From an uncultured Flavobacteriaceae bacterium (lineage in GTDB: Bacteria; Bacteroidota; Bacteroidia; Flavobacteriales; Flavobacteriaceae), in assembly GCA_947502635.1 (NCBI GenBank), contig CANNAN010000010.1:1-64000 (forward strand): 64,000 nt of DNA, in the 5' to 3' direction. Every line of letters starts with the position of its first letter. The first letter of the stretch is position 1. A program made the translations under genes and the position numbers. Under the pieces are notes generated by a model that saw only the letters and a program-made list of their open reading frames with translations, was not told the origin of the DNA and did not search any database. Below, piece after piece: positions 44,976-54,156 of the stretch.

Positions 44976-47900
44976 ATGATAGGAAACGAAAAAGCTGATT
45001 TGCTTAAAGGTCTCATCGCCTTATCCATTTTAATCCCATCTAGCCTACATTTATCATATACACCAATACGGTTACTCGCTGTTCTATTTTGGGTATCGAC
45101 CCTTGCACTTTTTGTCTTTATTTTATTGGAAGCTTATTATTGGTTTTTTAATAAAGAAGATGAAGGTGAAACCAGGGTTAACAAACTGTTGACAACAGGA
45201 CATCTGGCAAGTAAAATTAGTACGGGATTGAGTTTAATCCTTATTGGTTTCTTATTTGTTATTCATTTTTTGTTGGGGATTTTTATCCAAAGATATGATG
45301 TAAATTATAAGTTGTTATTGCCTTTCATCCTGTTAACCATAATTGGAGGGCTATTTTTGAATGACCCCGAGTCAAGACTCTGGTTAGAGCTTAAAATTAA
45401 GTGGTTAACCCCATTTATTAAATCTTATACGACCAAATCGATTGCTTTTGCCGAAAAATCTAAATTATGGATTTCCAAAAGAAAACCTATGGTAGTAGTT
45501 GTTCTTTTTATGCTTTTATTAGTGTTTATAATCCCTATTATTTTAAGACCGCCTGAGATTATTCCTAAAAATTTGAATCTGATCATGGAATCTGATTCTT
45601 TGATGGTAAATAGAGATTTTAATCAACGTTTATTGGTTAGGGTATCCAATAGTGCTTTTGAAATGAGCCAGGTTTATTTGGAAGCAGAACCTCAAGAAGG
45701 TGCAGATTCATTACTCATGGGGTTTGTTGGTTCTGGTAGTCGATATGAAAAAATTCAAACGGCAACAATTACAGCCAATAGTACTCGAGATTTTCAGCTC
45801 ATTGTACATGCTGCCAGTGCTCAGGATAGTCTTTATCCTGTAAAAATAAAACTCTATCAATTTCATAAAAATAGCTCAGGCGATTCTATTAAAATTATCG
45901 ATACCAAAAATATTAATATTAAAGTAGAAAGTGGACTTGTAAATGTTAAGTACAAATTACTAAAAGAGCATGTAAACAGTCTTGCAAAAACATTCTTGAT
46001 TTCTAACAAAGGTCAAACTATTTCTGATTTTTCATTTATTCCAGATAGTAGCTTAATAGGAAAAATTAGAGTGATTCCAGAGGTTAAAAGCTACCGTTTT
46101 AAGAAAAATGAAGATATTAGAATAACTGTAGAACCCGTACTTACTTTAGGTTTTTCAGAATTGGAAGGCACATTAATTGGTAAGGGAGGAGGTGCACTGT
46201 CTCCTATGGAAATACCTTTGGACTTTAAGGCTCCTAAAGGCAAAAAAGTATATATGGCTGTGGCGAATTGTGGTTCTAAACATCATACACTGGCTCATAG
46301 ATGTATAAATAATCCAAAATTTGATGTCGATGTTCCCACACCTCCTATATTTACTGGACAGCACGTTGATAATGAAGGTCCAAAAGTAGCCAAGCTTGAG
46401 ATTGATATACCGATTGATGATACCTCCCCTACAGAAGAAGAAGAAGACCCCGAGGAAGACGACGAGGTTTACGTTCATGAACAAGTGGATTATCTTGAGA
46501 TTGATCAAGAAACAACTCCAGAACAAATTGAAACACTGAAAAGAAAATGGATAAACATCCTTGAAGAATTACAGGAAGAATTTGATGAACCAGAGGTGAA
46601 AAATAGGATTTCTAAGGTTATTGATGACTTAAATAGGATCTCTGGATTGATTTCTCGAGATGAATCTCAATCTGAAAGAAAGGTAGATGAAATCAACTAC
46701 TTGCTAAATCAAGGTTTCGATATTTACGACCAGCTTACCAGTGAAGAGGTTTTGGGAGAAGGACGTAAGGAATATCTTAATCGTATGGCTTTTAAATGGC
46801 AAGGTAAAAGTAATCTGAGAATGAATAATGCTTGGTTACCCCTTAATAATAGTGAGGCTCCAAATATGTTTTTCTCATCAAATACTGTACACTTTGCATG
46901 GCACAGAACTCACATTAGCAAAAAACCAGTACAATCAGTTCATTATAGTGCACACAATAGAGCAGGAGACCTTATTAATGCTCCTGTAGCACTTAATCCT
47001 GTTAATGAAAATGGAAGGTGGCCATTTATAATTTCGGGTGATAATGGTAAGGTATATTATGTCTGGCAGGGAAACACTTTAGGAAATCAACCAGATATTA
47101 AGCTTAGAGTGAGTACGGATAATGGTAAAAATTGGGGAGAAATTATACAAATTACCTCTCATGGTAAAGGCGCTTATTCCCCGCGTTTAGCCTATAGGAA
47201 TAATAGGTTGTATGTTTTATGGACCGACTTTAGAAATAACAATTCTGAGCTCATGCTATCATATAGTAATGATTATGGAGCTAATTTTTCAAATCCGTTG
47301 ATTGTCACATCAAATTTAGAATCCGAAAGTACGCCTAAATTTGATGTGAGTGATAACTATATACATTGTGTTTATGAAAAACCAGCTTTAGAGAATACCC
47401 AAATTTTTTATAATAGAATTCCAATAGATCAATTGGATAGTGAAACGTACCCCTTCGAGCAATATATTTCCACAGGCCGTCAACCAGTTATTGCTGTAGG
47501 TTCTGACGCTAAAGCGCACGTGTCTTATGTTCAAGGTGCTGGTAATGAAAGCGAGATCTATTATCTGTCAAATCTCGGTAACACAATGACTTGGAGTAAA
47601 CCTTTTAAGATTACTTCAGATAGTGCTTATTCCATTTCCCCATCTATCAGTATGGATGGAGAAAGCATACAATTGCTTTATCATAGTAATAAAGGTGCCA
47701 TTGCAAAAAATATAGACCATCATTACTATACCAAGAGGGACGCTGTTTCTGGTAACTGGACAGAAGCCCTAAGGTTGCCTGGGCTTTCGGCCAATGGAAA
47801 ACACCTTTTTCTATCCATTAAATTTTTACTCCCTTGGGATCGCCTTAATTATGAAAATCACAACGTAAAAATTTCTTTTAATGGAAAATTAGTGGGTAAA

Positions 47901-49226
47901 ATAGATGATAATATTCCAGAAGGGAACGTCCTATTACCCATCGAACCACGGCTTTTGAATTATGTCAATTCAGGAAAAGGAAATAATAAAATTACTTTGG
48001 AAATGGAAAACTTCAATTCGGCTCATTATTTAGCAGCTTATGACTTTAAGCTTATCACCGACTTGAGTTATATGGAACAAATGGTATTTGCTGAAAGTCA
48101 GGATGCTGCAGATACTTATTTGGCCAATAAATCCATGTACAATCATGTTATGCCCGATATGGGGCTTTACATCACGGAGGAGACTAAAATCCCAATCCGA
48201 CCAAAGAATGGTCAGGAAGTTACTGTTAAATTAAGATTGTGGAATCTGGGGCAAGGGACTTGTTCTAATACGATCATTGATATTTTTGGAGGACCTGCGA
48301 ATCTTTCGGAAGATTCTTTTGAAGATCGTTATTTATTAGGACAGGAGCGAAGAGGTGCTATCAAACCAATGGACTATGAGGAACTAGAGTTGAAGTTTAC
48401 TTACTGGTCTGGTCTTGAAAAAATTATATTTAGAGCGCGAACCAAAGAAGAGGATTTTGACATGAGTAATAATGTTCATGTTTCTACTTTTACAAGTCTT
48501 GAAAATTCTCCTGAAAGAGAAGGGTATGGAATTGAAGGAAAGCAGGGAGTTTTGCGGGTGGCATTGTTTAATGAACCAGGAGAATTATCGGATACATCAA
48601 ATATTCAACTTTACAGACCAGGAAAACAGAAAGCTGTAGAAAAGTCTGATAAGAATCCGCAAATATGGGTGCTTTCTCCTGGAAAGTATGATGTTCACAT
48701 TAAAAAAGGAAAATCTAATGATATTGAACAATGGATTAGAGGGGTGACCATTTTCCCATTAAACAGTTGGGAAACTGGAAGTAGTAGTTATAATAATACA
48801 GTAAGTCTTGATGTGTTAATTCAAAAAGTAGAAACAACCATGAGTGCTCTTGGAGCCGTAGAGAATGATAATAAAATTACTTTCGAACTCCCTAGTGCTA
48901 TTATGTTTCATTCCGACAGTTATGAGATTAACTCTTATGCTGCAGATTTTCTCAAAAAAATCAAAACATTACTCAATGCTTATCCTGAGAGTATGCTTAC
49001 TATAGAAGGACATACAGATGATGTAGGAGATGAGGTTAGCAATCAGATTCTTTCTGAGAAAAGAGCTGATGCAGTTAAGTTGTGGCTCGTTCAAATTGAA
49101 GGCGCTTCTGAAGAACGTCTTAAAACTATTGGTTATGGAGAAAAATCCCCGCTGGTAGATAATATTACAGAGGCTGGTAAAATTCGCAATCGTCGAGTTA
49201 GTTTTATTTTAGAAAGAAGTAATTAG
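44976..49226 (+). CDS. Giant membrane/beta-propeller/CARDB/OmpA-domain protein
   Basis: A 1416-residue protein with an unusual domain order. The N-terminus has about five membrane spans (about 25-65, 78-130 and 170-190). Then come Ig-like beta domains (about 200-430), an acidic linker near 485-500 (TSPTEEEEDPEEDDEVYVHE), a short coiled coil, and BNR/sialidase-like propeller blades (about 620-930, for example LRVSTDNGKNWGEI, LSYSNDYGANFSNP). A CARDB-like region follows (about 1060-1170), and an OmpA domain ends the protein (about 1300-1416, IEGHTDDVGDEV and RNRRVSFIL). The OmpA part binds peptidoglycan, so it may bridge inner membrane and cell wall. It is 12 nt upstream of a large phosphatase-fold gene. 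Function unknown. Confidence 0.7.
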   Translation: MIGNEKADLLKGLIALSILIPSSLHLSYTPIRLLAVLFWVSTLALFVFILLEAYYWFFNKEDEGETRVNKLLTTGHLASKISTGLSLILIGFLFVIHFLLGIFIQRYDVNYKLLLPFILLTIIGGLFLNDPESRLWLELKIKWLTPFIKSYTTKSIAFAEKSKLWISKRKPMVVVVLFMLLLVFIIPIILRPPEIIPKNLNLIMESDSLMVNRDFNQRLLVRVSNSAFEMSQVYLEAEPQEGADSLLMGFVGSGSRYEKIQTATITANSTRDFQLIVHAASAQDSLYPVKIKLYQFHKNSSGDSIKIIDTKNINIKVESGLVNVKYKLLKEHVNSLAKTFLISNKGQTISDFSFIPDSSLIGKIRVIPEVKSYRFKKNEDIRITVEPVLTLGFSELEGTLIGKGGGALSPMEIPLDFKAPKGKKVYMAVANCGSKHHTLAHRCINNPKFDVDVPTPPIFTGQHVDNEGPKVAKLEIDIPIDDTSPTEEEEDPEEDDEVYVHEQVDYLEIDQETTPEQIETLKRKWINILEELQEEFDEPEVKNRISKVIDDLNRISGLISRDESQSERKVDEINYLLNQGFDIYDQLTSEEVLGEGRKEYLNRMAFKWQGKSNLRMNNAWLPLNNSEAPNMFFSSNTVHFAWHRTHISKKPVQSVHYSAHNRAGDLINAPVALNPVNENGRWPFIISGDNGKVYYVWQGNTLGNQPDIKLRVSTDNGKNWGEIIQITSHGKGAYSPRLAYRNNRLYVLWTDFRNNNSELMLSYSNDYGANFSNPLIVTSNLESESTPKFDVSDNYIHCVYEKPALENTQIFYNRIPIDQLDSETYPFEQYISTGRQPVIAVGSDAKAHVSYVQGAGNESEIYYLSNLGNTMTWSKPFKITSDSAYSISPSISMDGESIQLLYHSNKGAIAKNIDHHYYTKRDAVSGNWTEALRLPGLSANGKHLFLSIKFLLPWDRLNYENHNVKISFNGKLVGKIDDNIPEGNVLLPIEPRLLNYVNSGKGNNKITLEMENFNSAHYLAAYDFKLITDLSYMEQMVFAESQDAADTYLANKSMYNHVMPDMGLYITEETKIPIRPKNGQEVTVKLRLWNLGQGTCSNTIIDIFGGPANLSEDSFEDRYLLGQERRGAIKPMDYEELELKFTYWSGLEKIIFRARTKEEDFDMSNNVHVSTFTSLENSPEREGYGIEGKQGVLRVALFNEPGELSDTSNIQLYRPGKQKAVEKSDKNPQIWVLSPGKYDVHIKKGKSNDIEQWIRGVTIFPLNSWETGSSSYNNTVSLDVLIQKVETTMSALGAVENDNKITFELPSAIMFHSDSYEINSYAADFLKKIKTLLNAYPESMLTIEGHTDDVGDEVSNQILSEKRADAVKLWLVQIEGASEERLKTIGYGEKSPLVDNITEAGKIRNRRVSFILERSN

Positions 49227-49238
49227 AAAATTATAATT

Positions 49239-52200
49239 ATGAGTCATTATATCCAACTTACTAGTTTATTTTTCAGATCAATCATACATTATTTATATCT
49301 CAGTTTTTTATGTTTTACAATTTCCACAATACACGCACAAGACCCACCAGATATTTCAGGAGAGTGGGAATTAAGGAGTATTGGAGAAGGAACCTCAGGT
49401 TTTGTAGTCATTGATCAAGAGGGTGTGGATATAAAACTAACCTTTGATCAGGGAAGAAATACAAATCTTTATGAGGGAACTATTAGAAACAATCAATTAA
49501 TTTTGGAAAGCCCAGTTAGTGGAAGGCTTAGAACCAGTGATGCTAGACGCTGTCATCAACAGGTAGTGAATAACCCTAAGGAATACCCTAATTATAAAAA
49601 CAAAATGAGCTTAAGCCTTGAAGAAAACTTAATTCAAGGGCAATGGATACTACCAAGTATTGAATGTAGTGATGGTAATGCTAAAGGCATTGTGTTATCT
49701 ACAAAAGATATTATGTTAGTAAGACTTGGAATCACAATGCTGGATCAATTTGATGACGAAATAGCACTAAGCGCTAATTTTAGTCACCCTTATCCTGTGG
49801 TGGTTCTTGACGACTTTCAAGTGAAAGGAATACAGGACAATAAGGCTATTGTTGAGGTTACTGGAACAGTAACTTGTGCTATTGCAGATATTGTAGAAAG
49901 TGAAGTGGCAGATATCAAAGAAGTTACAGTAGAATTCCTCGCAGCTGATATGGGTAATGACAATCCTATAAAAATAAGTATACCTGTGACAAAAAATGAA
50001 GGATTAGCTACTCGTTTAAAACCCTTTCCTTTTTCTGGAACATTCAATAGGCAAATAGAGGTTCCTATCTGGCCTGGGCAGGTTTTTGTTTCGGTAGAGG
50101 CCTCAAATTTGATTAATAATTTAGGCTATGATTCGTTTGTCATTAATGTGGATGATTATAAGTTTGTAGAAACCCAAAATAATGGCTCTCTTGACTTTAA
50201 ATTAGCACCTTTTGAATCTAACTATATGCCCCAAATAATTCATTATGATCATACAGATGAAGGCTTGGTAAACCCTATAGTTTTCCAAATTACAGACCCT
50301 TCTATTAGTGCTGAATCTTTTGGAGAGATAAATCTAAAGTTAGAAGATAAAGATGTTGAATTAAAACTAGGGAATGCAGGTAAGGTTATTGCAGATAGGC
50401 CCCTTATGGGGGTGGCAGGAGAAGTCCCTTCAGAGATTTCTAACCTTTTTAATATTAATGATTTAGGTGAGATTAACATAAAGTACAAGAATAAAAAAGA
50501 GAAGTTAAGTTTTAATTATACTGCACATAGCCCTCCAAATTATTATAAATACGCAGCAGGAACTAAAGTTAAGCATCGCATAGTAGATAATGTTGCCTTT
50601 AGCGAATGGGATGTTATAGCTGCCGAAGCCCAATATAAAGGAGGTTTGGGATGGAGAAAAGACACCTATGTTACTGCTAATCAAAATATGGTTTTAGAAC
50701 AGTTGGGGGGGAGAAAACACGCTTTGTCTATAGAATTAGTACTAGATAGAAGAGCTGATGTTTTTCCAAAAAAACGTATTTTATTAACTCTTAAAAAAGG
50801 AAAAAGAGAGCTTAAAATTGGGATGGGCGCTTTTGAAGTAACCAAACTCAAAACGATGATGATTACTGTAGATGGTTTTGCTTATAGTTCTGCTGTGAGT
50901 ATATTAGATGATGGTAATTCTGCTAATGCCCCCACTTTTAAACGTATTTTTAATAATGCTTTTAATCAGTATAGTCCAGCATTATCTGCATTACCAACCA
51001 TAACCTGGACTAATTGGACAGGAATATTCAGTACGATGCCGCCAAAAGATCACGGAGTAACTGGGAATTCCTTTTTTGAACGTGAAAGAGGCACGGCCAA
51101 GCCAACTAACTCTGCCAGCTCTAATTATGATAAATTGGATGGTATTAAAGTAGCTTCAGGGTATTTGAATCGACTTGCAAAAACAAGCTCAGGGAGTTTA
51201 TACGATGATTTAGACACTTATGGTATCTGGAAATCTGTTTCTGTACACCAATGGTATTCCAGAGCTGCTAATACCTCTGTATCCAATCATTATTTCCCCA
51301 AATCTCCTGTCTATACTTTTCATAGTGAATATGGTGCAAAGGTATTGGACAGAAGATCGGCAAAAGTGGCTTCCAAAGTTTTTAAAACTAGACCACAAAT
51401 TCATGCGATGGCTATTTATTTCCCCGGACCCGATAATATAGCCCATGCTGTTGGAAATAAGACAGGAAAAGATAAGCATAAAGATGGTAAACCTCAGGGA
51501 TTCTTTTCGTTGGGACCTGCTTTGCCAGATGTAAGCACCCCTTTAAGTGCAATAGGCGAACAATTTATTAAAGAAACCGATAAACAATTTAAACGTGTTG
51601 TTGACGAAATTGAAAAACGGGGATACCTCAATGCGACATTATTTGCTATAGTAGCAGATCATGGTCTTCATGCTTATCACAATACCCCACCTTTTAACCT
51701 GACACTCAAAGGAGGAATGGAAAATATTTTCAAGGCATTAAGTTGGAAGATCTGGCGTGGTCGTAATCATGATGCAAATCTTGTTTATGCCCCTAATGGG
51801 GGGATGGCTCAGATTTATTTGAGAAATAAGTTTTGGTCTATTGCTCCTAAAACTTCAGATATAGAACAATTAGCAAGGGTCTTATTTATTGAATCTACAG
51901 GAGGTAAAGCTACGCATCCTGACACTGGTGTTACAGCGAATTTAAGTACTCTAAAATCATATCCGTCATTAAACCCAAAACCCAATCCAGCCTTGAATTA
52001 CGGTATGGATTATGGAGCTTATGGGAGTCCTCCAGCTATTTTTGTTCGTACAAACCCCGAGGGGAGTAATTTTATGGCCGATTATCGTTGGGTGAAATTT
52101 GCACCCATGGATTTCAGTGACGGTATTATTGAATATGGAACCATTAATGAGTTTATTTACGAAAGGCAAACCAATGGAAAATACCCTAATTTCGACTGGC

Positions 52201-52532
52201 CAGAATTTGAAGAGCGTATCAAAGAGTTCAATGATAAAAACCTTAATGGTAGTCGTTCTGGTGATATCATTGTTTTTACAGATGGTAGACATGGGTATAT
52301 GAGTATTTTGGATGGTGATGAATTAAATGGTTGGCATGGTGGTGCTACGGTTTCAGAGTCCTATGTTCCTTTAATGTTTAATATTGCAGGCGATGTTGTT
52401 GTAGACAAAACGTTTATTCTTGATGCCCTTAATACAGTAAAAGCTAGTAATGGCCCAAATAAAAAGCTAAGAAATTGGCAATTGGCAGCTATTCTAAAGG
52501 AGATTTATAGAATATTATACGCTGAGGATTAA
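49239..52532 (+). CDS. Exported alkaline-phosphatase-superfamily enzyme (NPP/phosphodiesterase-like)
   Basis: A 1097-residue exported protein. A signal peptide (LSFLCFTISTIHAQ) is followed by a lipocalin-like or carbohydrate-binding-like beta domain (about 35-150), further beta domains, and a C-terminal alkaline-phosphatase-superfamily domain (about 540-1090). Visible active-site elements are the metal Asp in MITVDGFAYSS, a nucleophile Thr in ALPTITWTNWTGIFS, PGPDNIAHAVG (Asp/His ligands), VADHGLHAYHN and a C-terminal HGGATVSESYVPLMF. It resembles nucleotide-pyrophosphatase/phosphodiesterases, but the long N-terminal part is unusual. It is probably co-transcribed with the OmpA giant. The substrate is unknown. 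Confidence 0.8.
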   Translation: MSHYIQLTSLFFRSIIHYLYLSFLCFTISTIHAQDPPDISGEWELRSIGEGTSGFVVIDQEGVDIKLTFDQGRNTNLYEGTIRNNQLILESPVSGRLRTSDARRCHQQVVNNPKEYPNYKNKMSLSLEENLIQGQWILPSIECSDGNAKGIVLSTKDIMLVRLGITMLDQFDDEIALSANFSHPYPVVVLDDFQVKGIQDNKAIVEVTGTVTCAIADIVESEVADIKEVTVEFLAADMGNDNPIKISIPVTKNEGLATRLKPFPFSGTFNRQIEVPIWPGQVFVSVEASNLINNLGYDSFVINVDDYKFVETQNNGSLDFKLAPFESNYMPQIIHYDHTDEGLVNPIVFQITDPSISAESFGEINLKLEDKDVELKLGNAGKVIADRPLMGVAGEVPSEISNLFNINDLGEINIKYKNKKEKLSFNYTAHSPPNYYKYAAGTKVKHRIVDNVAFSEWDVIAAEAQYKGGLGWRKDTYVTANQNMVLEQLGGRKHALSIELVLDRRADVFPKKRILLTLKKGKRELKIGMGAFEVTKLKTMMITVDGFAYSSAVSILDDGNSANAPTFKRIFNNAFNQYSPALSALPTITWTNWTGIFSTMPPKDHGVTGNSFFERERGTAKPTNSASSNYDKLDGIKVASGYLNRLAKTSSGSLYDDLDTYGIWKSVSVHQWYSRAANTSVSNHYFPKSPVYTFHSEYGAKVLDRRSAKVASKVFKTRPQIHAMAIYFPGPDNIAHAVGNKTGKDKHKDGKPQGFFSLGPALPDVSTPLSAIGEQFIKETDKQFKRVVDEIEKRGYLNATLFAIVADHGLHAYHNTPPFNLTLKGGMENIFKALSWKIWRGRNHDANLVYAPNGGMAQIYLRNKFWSIAPKTSDIEQLARVLFIESTGGKATHPDTGVTANLSTLKSYPSLNPKPNPALNYGMDYGAYGSPPAIFVRTNPEGSNFMADYRWVKFAPMDFSDGIIEYGTINEFIYERQTNGKYPNFDWPEFEERIKEFNDKNLNGSRSGDIIVFTDGRHGYMSILDGDELNGWHGGATVSESYVPLMFNIAGDVVVDKTFILDALNTVKASNGPNKKLRNWQLAAILKEIYRILYAED

Positions 52533-52699
52533 TTTAGTTTTTAAAGCGGTTAAATTTTTCTAGTTCAATGATTACGTCATTTATGTTGACAAAATAGATT
52601 TAAAGTTAGCTAGTTATTCTTAGTGTTTGTTATAAAGGAAGAAAATTTTATGGCGAAGATGGGAAGTTGTTTGAGCTTCAGTAAACATTTTTAACTCTA

Positions 52700-53989
52700 T
52701 CAGAAATCATCAAAAAACGCTTTACCAGTTTTTAAATCTCGTATTCTTATAAAATCTAACATGCCAGTACCTTTAAAAATATTCTCTATTCCAACAATTT
52801 TCCCATTAGATGCGATATAATCAAAATGATGAATCAATTTATCATTAATAGTTATTTCTACATGTTTATTTTCTACTATCAGCTGTAATGTATTCCAGCT
52901 TTCTATATTAAAAGTAAAAGACGCTAAATTTTCATAGGCTCCTTCAATAATTTTATCTCCCATTTTTACGCCTGAGAATTGTGAGCATCCAGCTTCCATT
53001 AATTTCAAATAGTTAGATTTTTTTTCACATATAAGTTGCAGTATAAAGTCATAACATGTAATACCTCCTAAGTTCTTTGTGTTTTTAAATCGAGTTGTTA
53101 ATTCAAAGTTATCACCATCAATTTCAAAATCTTTATATAGTCTATTGGTAACATAAAATACGGCATTAATATCAAAATCATTAGTGTTTAGAAGTTTGGG
53201 TGAAAAATATAAATAACCTGTAGTGTCTTTTTTATTAATTTGATTATCGATCCAATAGCTATCTCTATTGGTTTCATAAGTAACATAACTATCCCATCCA
53301 TTAGATTTAGCCAATATTTTTTTTGATGATAAAATTTGTTCTTCATCCAATAAATTAATGGAGTAATATCCAGGAATTTGATAAGTGAAGTTATGCGTAA
53401 ACCTGCTCTTACCTATATTTACTATTTGCTTTCCTCTAACAGGATGGCTAAAATCAAAATCTATATTTAAACTGTCTGATTTGAAATCGGATAAGTTATA
53501 TTTAGCCGATACTGTAAAAGGCACATTGCCAACCGAATTTATAACATCAAAAATATCTTCCGATATTTTTAAATTATTTTGGTTGCTTTGAGATTGTAAT
53601 ACAGCAGCGACTAAGACAAATAATAATATGATGCCAACCGTTATATTAAATCGACTAAAAAGGCTCTTTTTAATTTTATCATCTTTCTCGATGGAACTAA
53701 TAACATTTTTTTCGCTTTTAATTTTTGAAACAAAGCTTTGCCAATCGTTATAATCCAAAAATTTGACTAATGCATCCTTAGTAGCCAGTTGTGGATTATA
53801 ATATTCTTTATATTTTATTTTACCAAAAAGACGCTTAAGCGTATGTGGACTTATTGAAATATTTGATTGCTCTGAAATAATTTGCGAGAGCTTTATAAAA
53901 TCTGATTCTTTCCACAAATTAGAGGGCTTCCACTGTAATTTTTTTTCAATTTTTTTAAGACAATATGTTAAGTATTCCTGCTCTATCAT
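52700..53989 (-). CDS. Membrane-anchored putative regulator with extracellular LamG/DUF1080-like domain
   Basis: A 429-residue protein. The N-terminal cytoplasmic domain (about 1-95) is helical, with SQIISEQSNISISPHTLKRL, a helix-turn-helix-like segment. A single membrane span follows at about 117-132 (VGIILLFVLVAAVLQ). The exterior portion (about 140-429) has a PKD-like piece and a LamG/DUF1080-like carbohydrate-binding sandwich ending LDFIRIRDLKTGKAFF. The layout predicts a one-component sensor that reads an extracytoplasmic ligand and acts on DNA. It is divergent from the DUF5107-TPR gene, its likely target. The HTH call is tentative. Confidence 0.6.
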   Translation of the reverse strand: MIEQEYLTYCLKKIEKKLQWKPSNLWKESDFIKLSQIISEQSNISISPHTLKRLFGKIKYKEYYNPQLATKDALVKFLDYNDWQSFVSKIKSEKNVISSIEKDDKIKKSLFSRFNITVGIILLFVLVAAVLQSQSNQNNLKISEDIFDVINSVGNVPFTVSAKYNLSDFKSDSLNIDFDFSHPVRGKQIVNIGKSRFTHNFTYQIPGYYSINLLDEEQILSSKKILAKSNGWDSYVTYETNRDSYWIDNQINKKDTTGYLYFSPKLLNTNDFDINAVFYVTNRLYKDFEIDGDNFELTTRFKNTKNLGGITCYDFILQLICEKKSNYLKLMEAGCSQFSGVKMGDKIIEGAYENLASFTFNIESWNTLQLIVENKHVEITINDKLIHHFDYIASNGKIVGIENIFKGTGMLDFIRIRDLKTGKAFFDDF

Positions 53990-54156
53990 AAATTATATGC
54001 AAACTTTGTACAGACTTTGCATAGCAATTTAAATGTATTATTTATGAAATACAATATAATTTAGAAAACAGTAGAAATCTGAAATATTTAATTTCTGTTC
54101 CACATTGTTTATTTTTAATGGTATTACACACCAACAATCAACTAACTCTAAAAAAA

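Noticed and set aside
44976-49226. OmpA-domain protein as the peptidoglycan anchor (TagL-like) of the T6SS
   Set aside because: It is about 8 kb from the visible T6SS genes, on the other strand, with intervening unrelated genes and a domain order unlike TagL.
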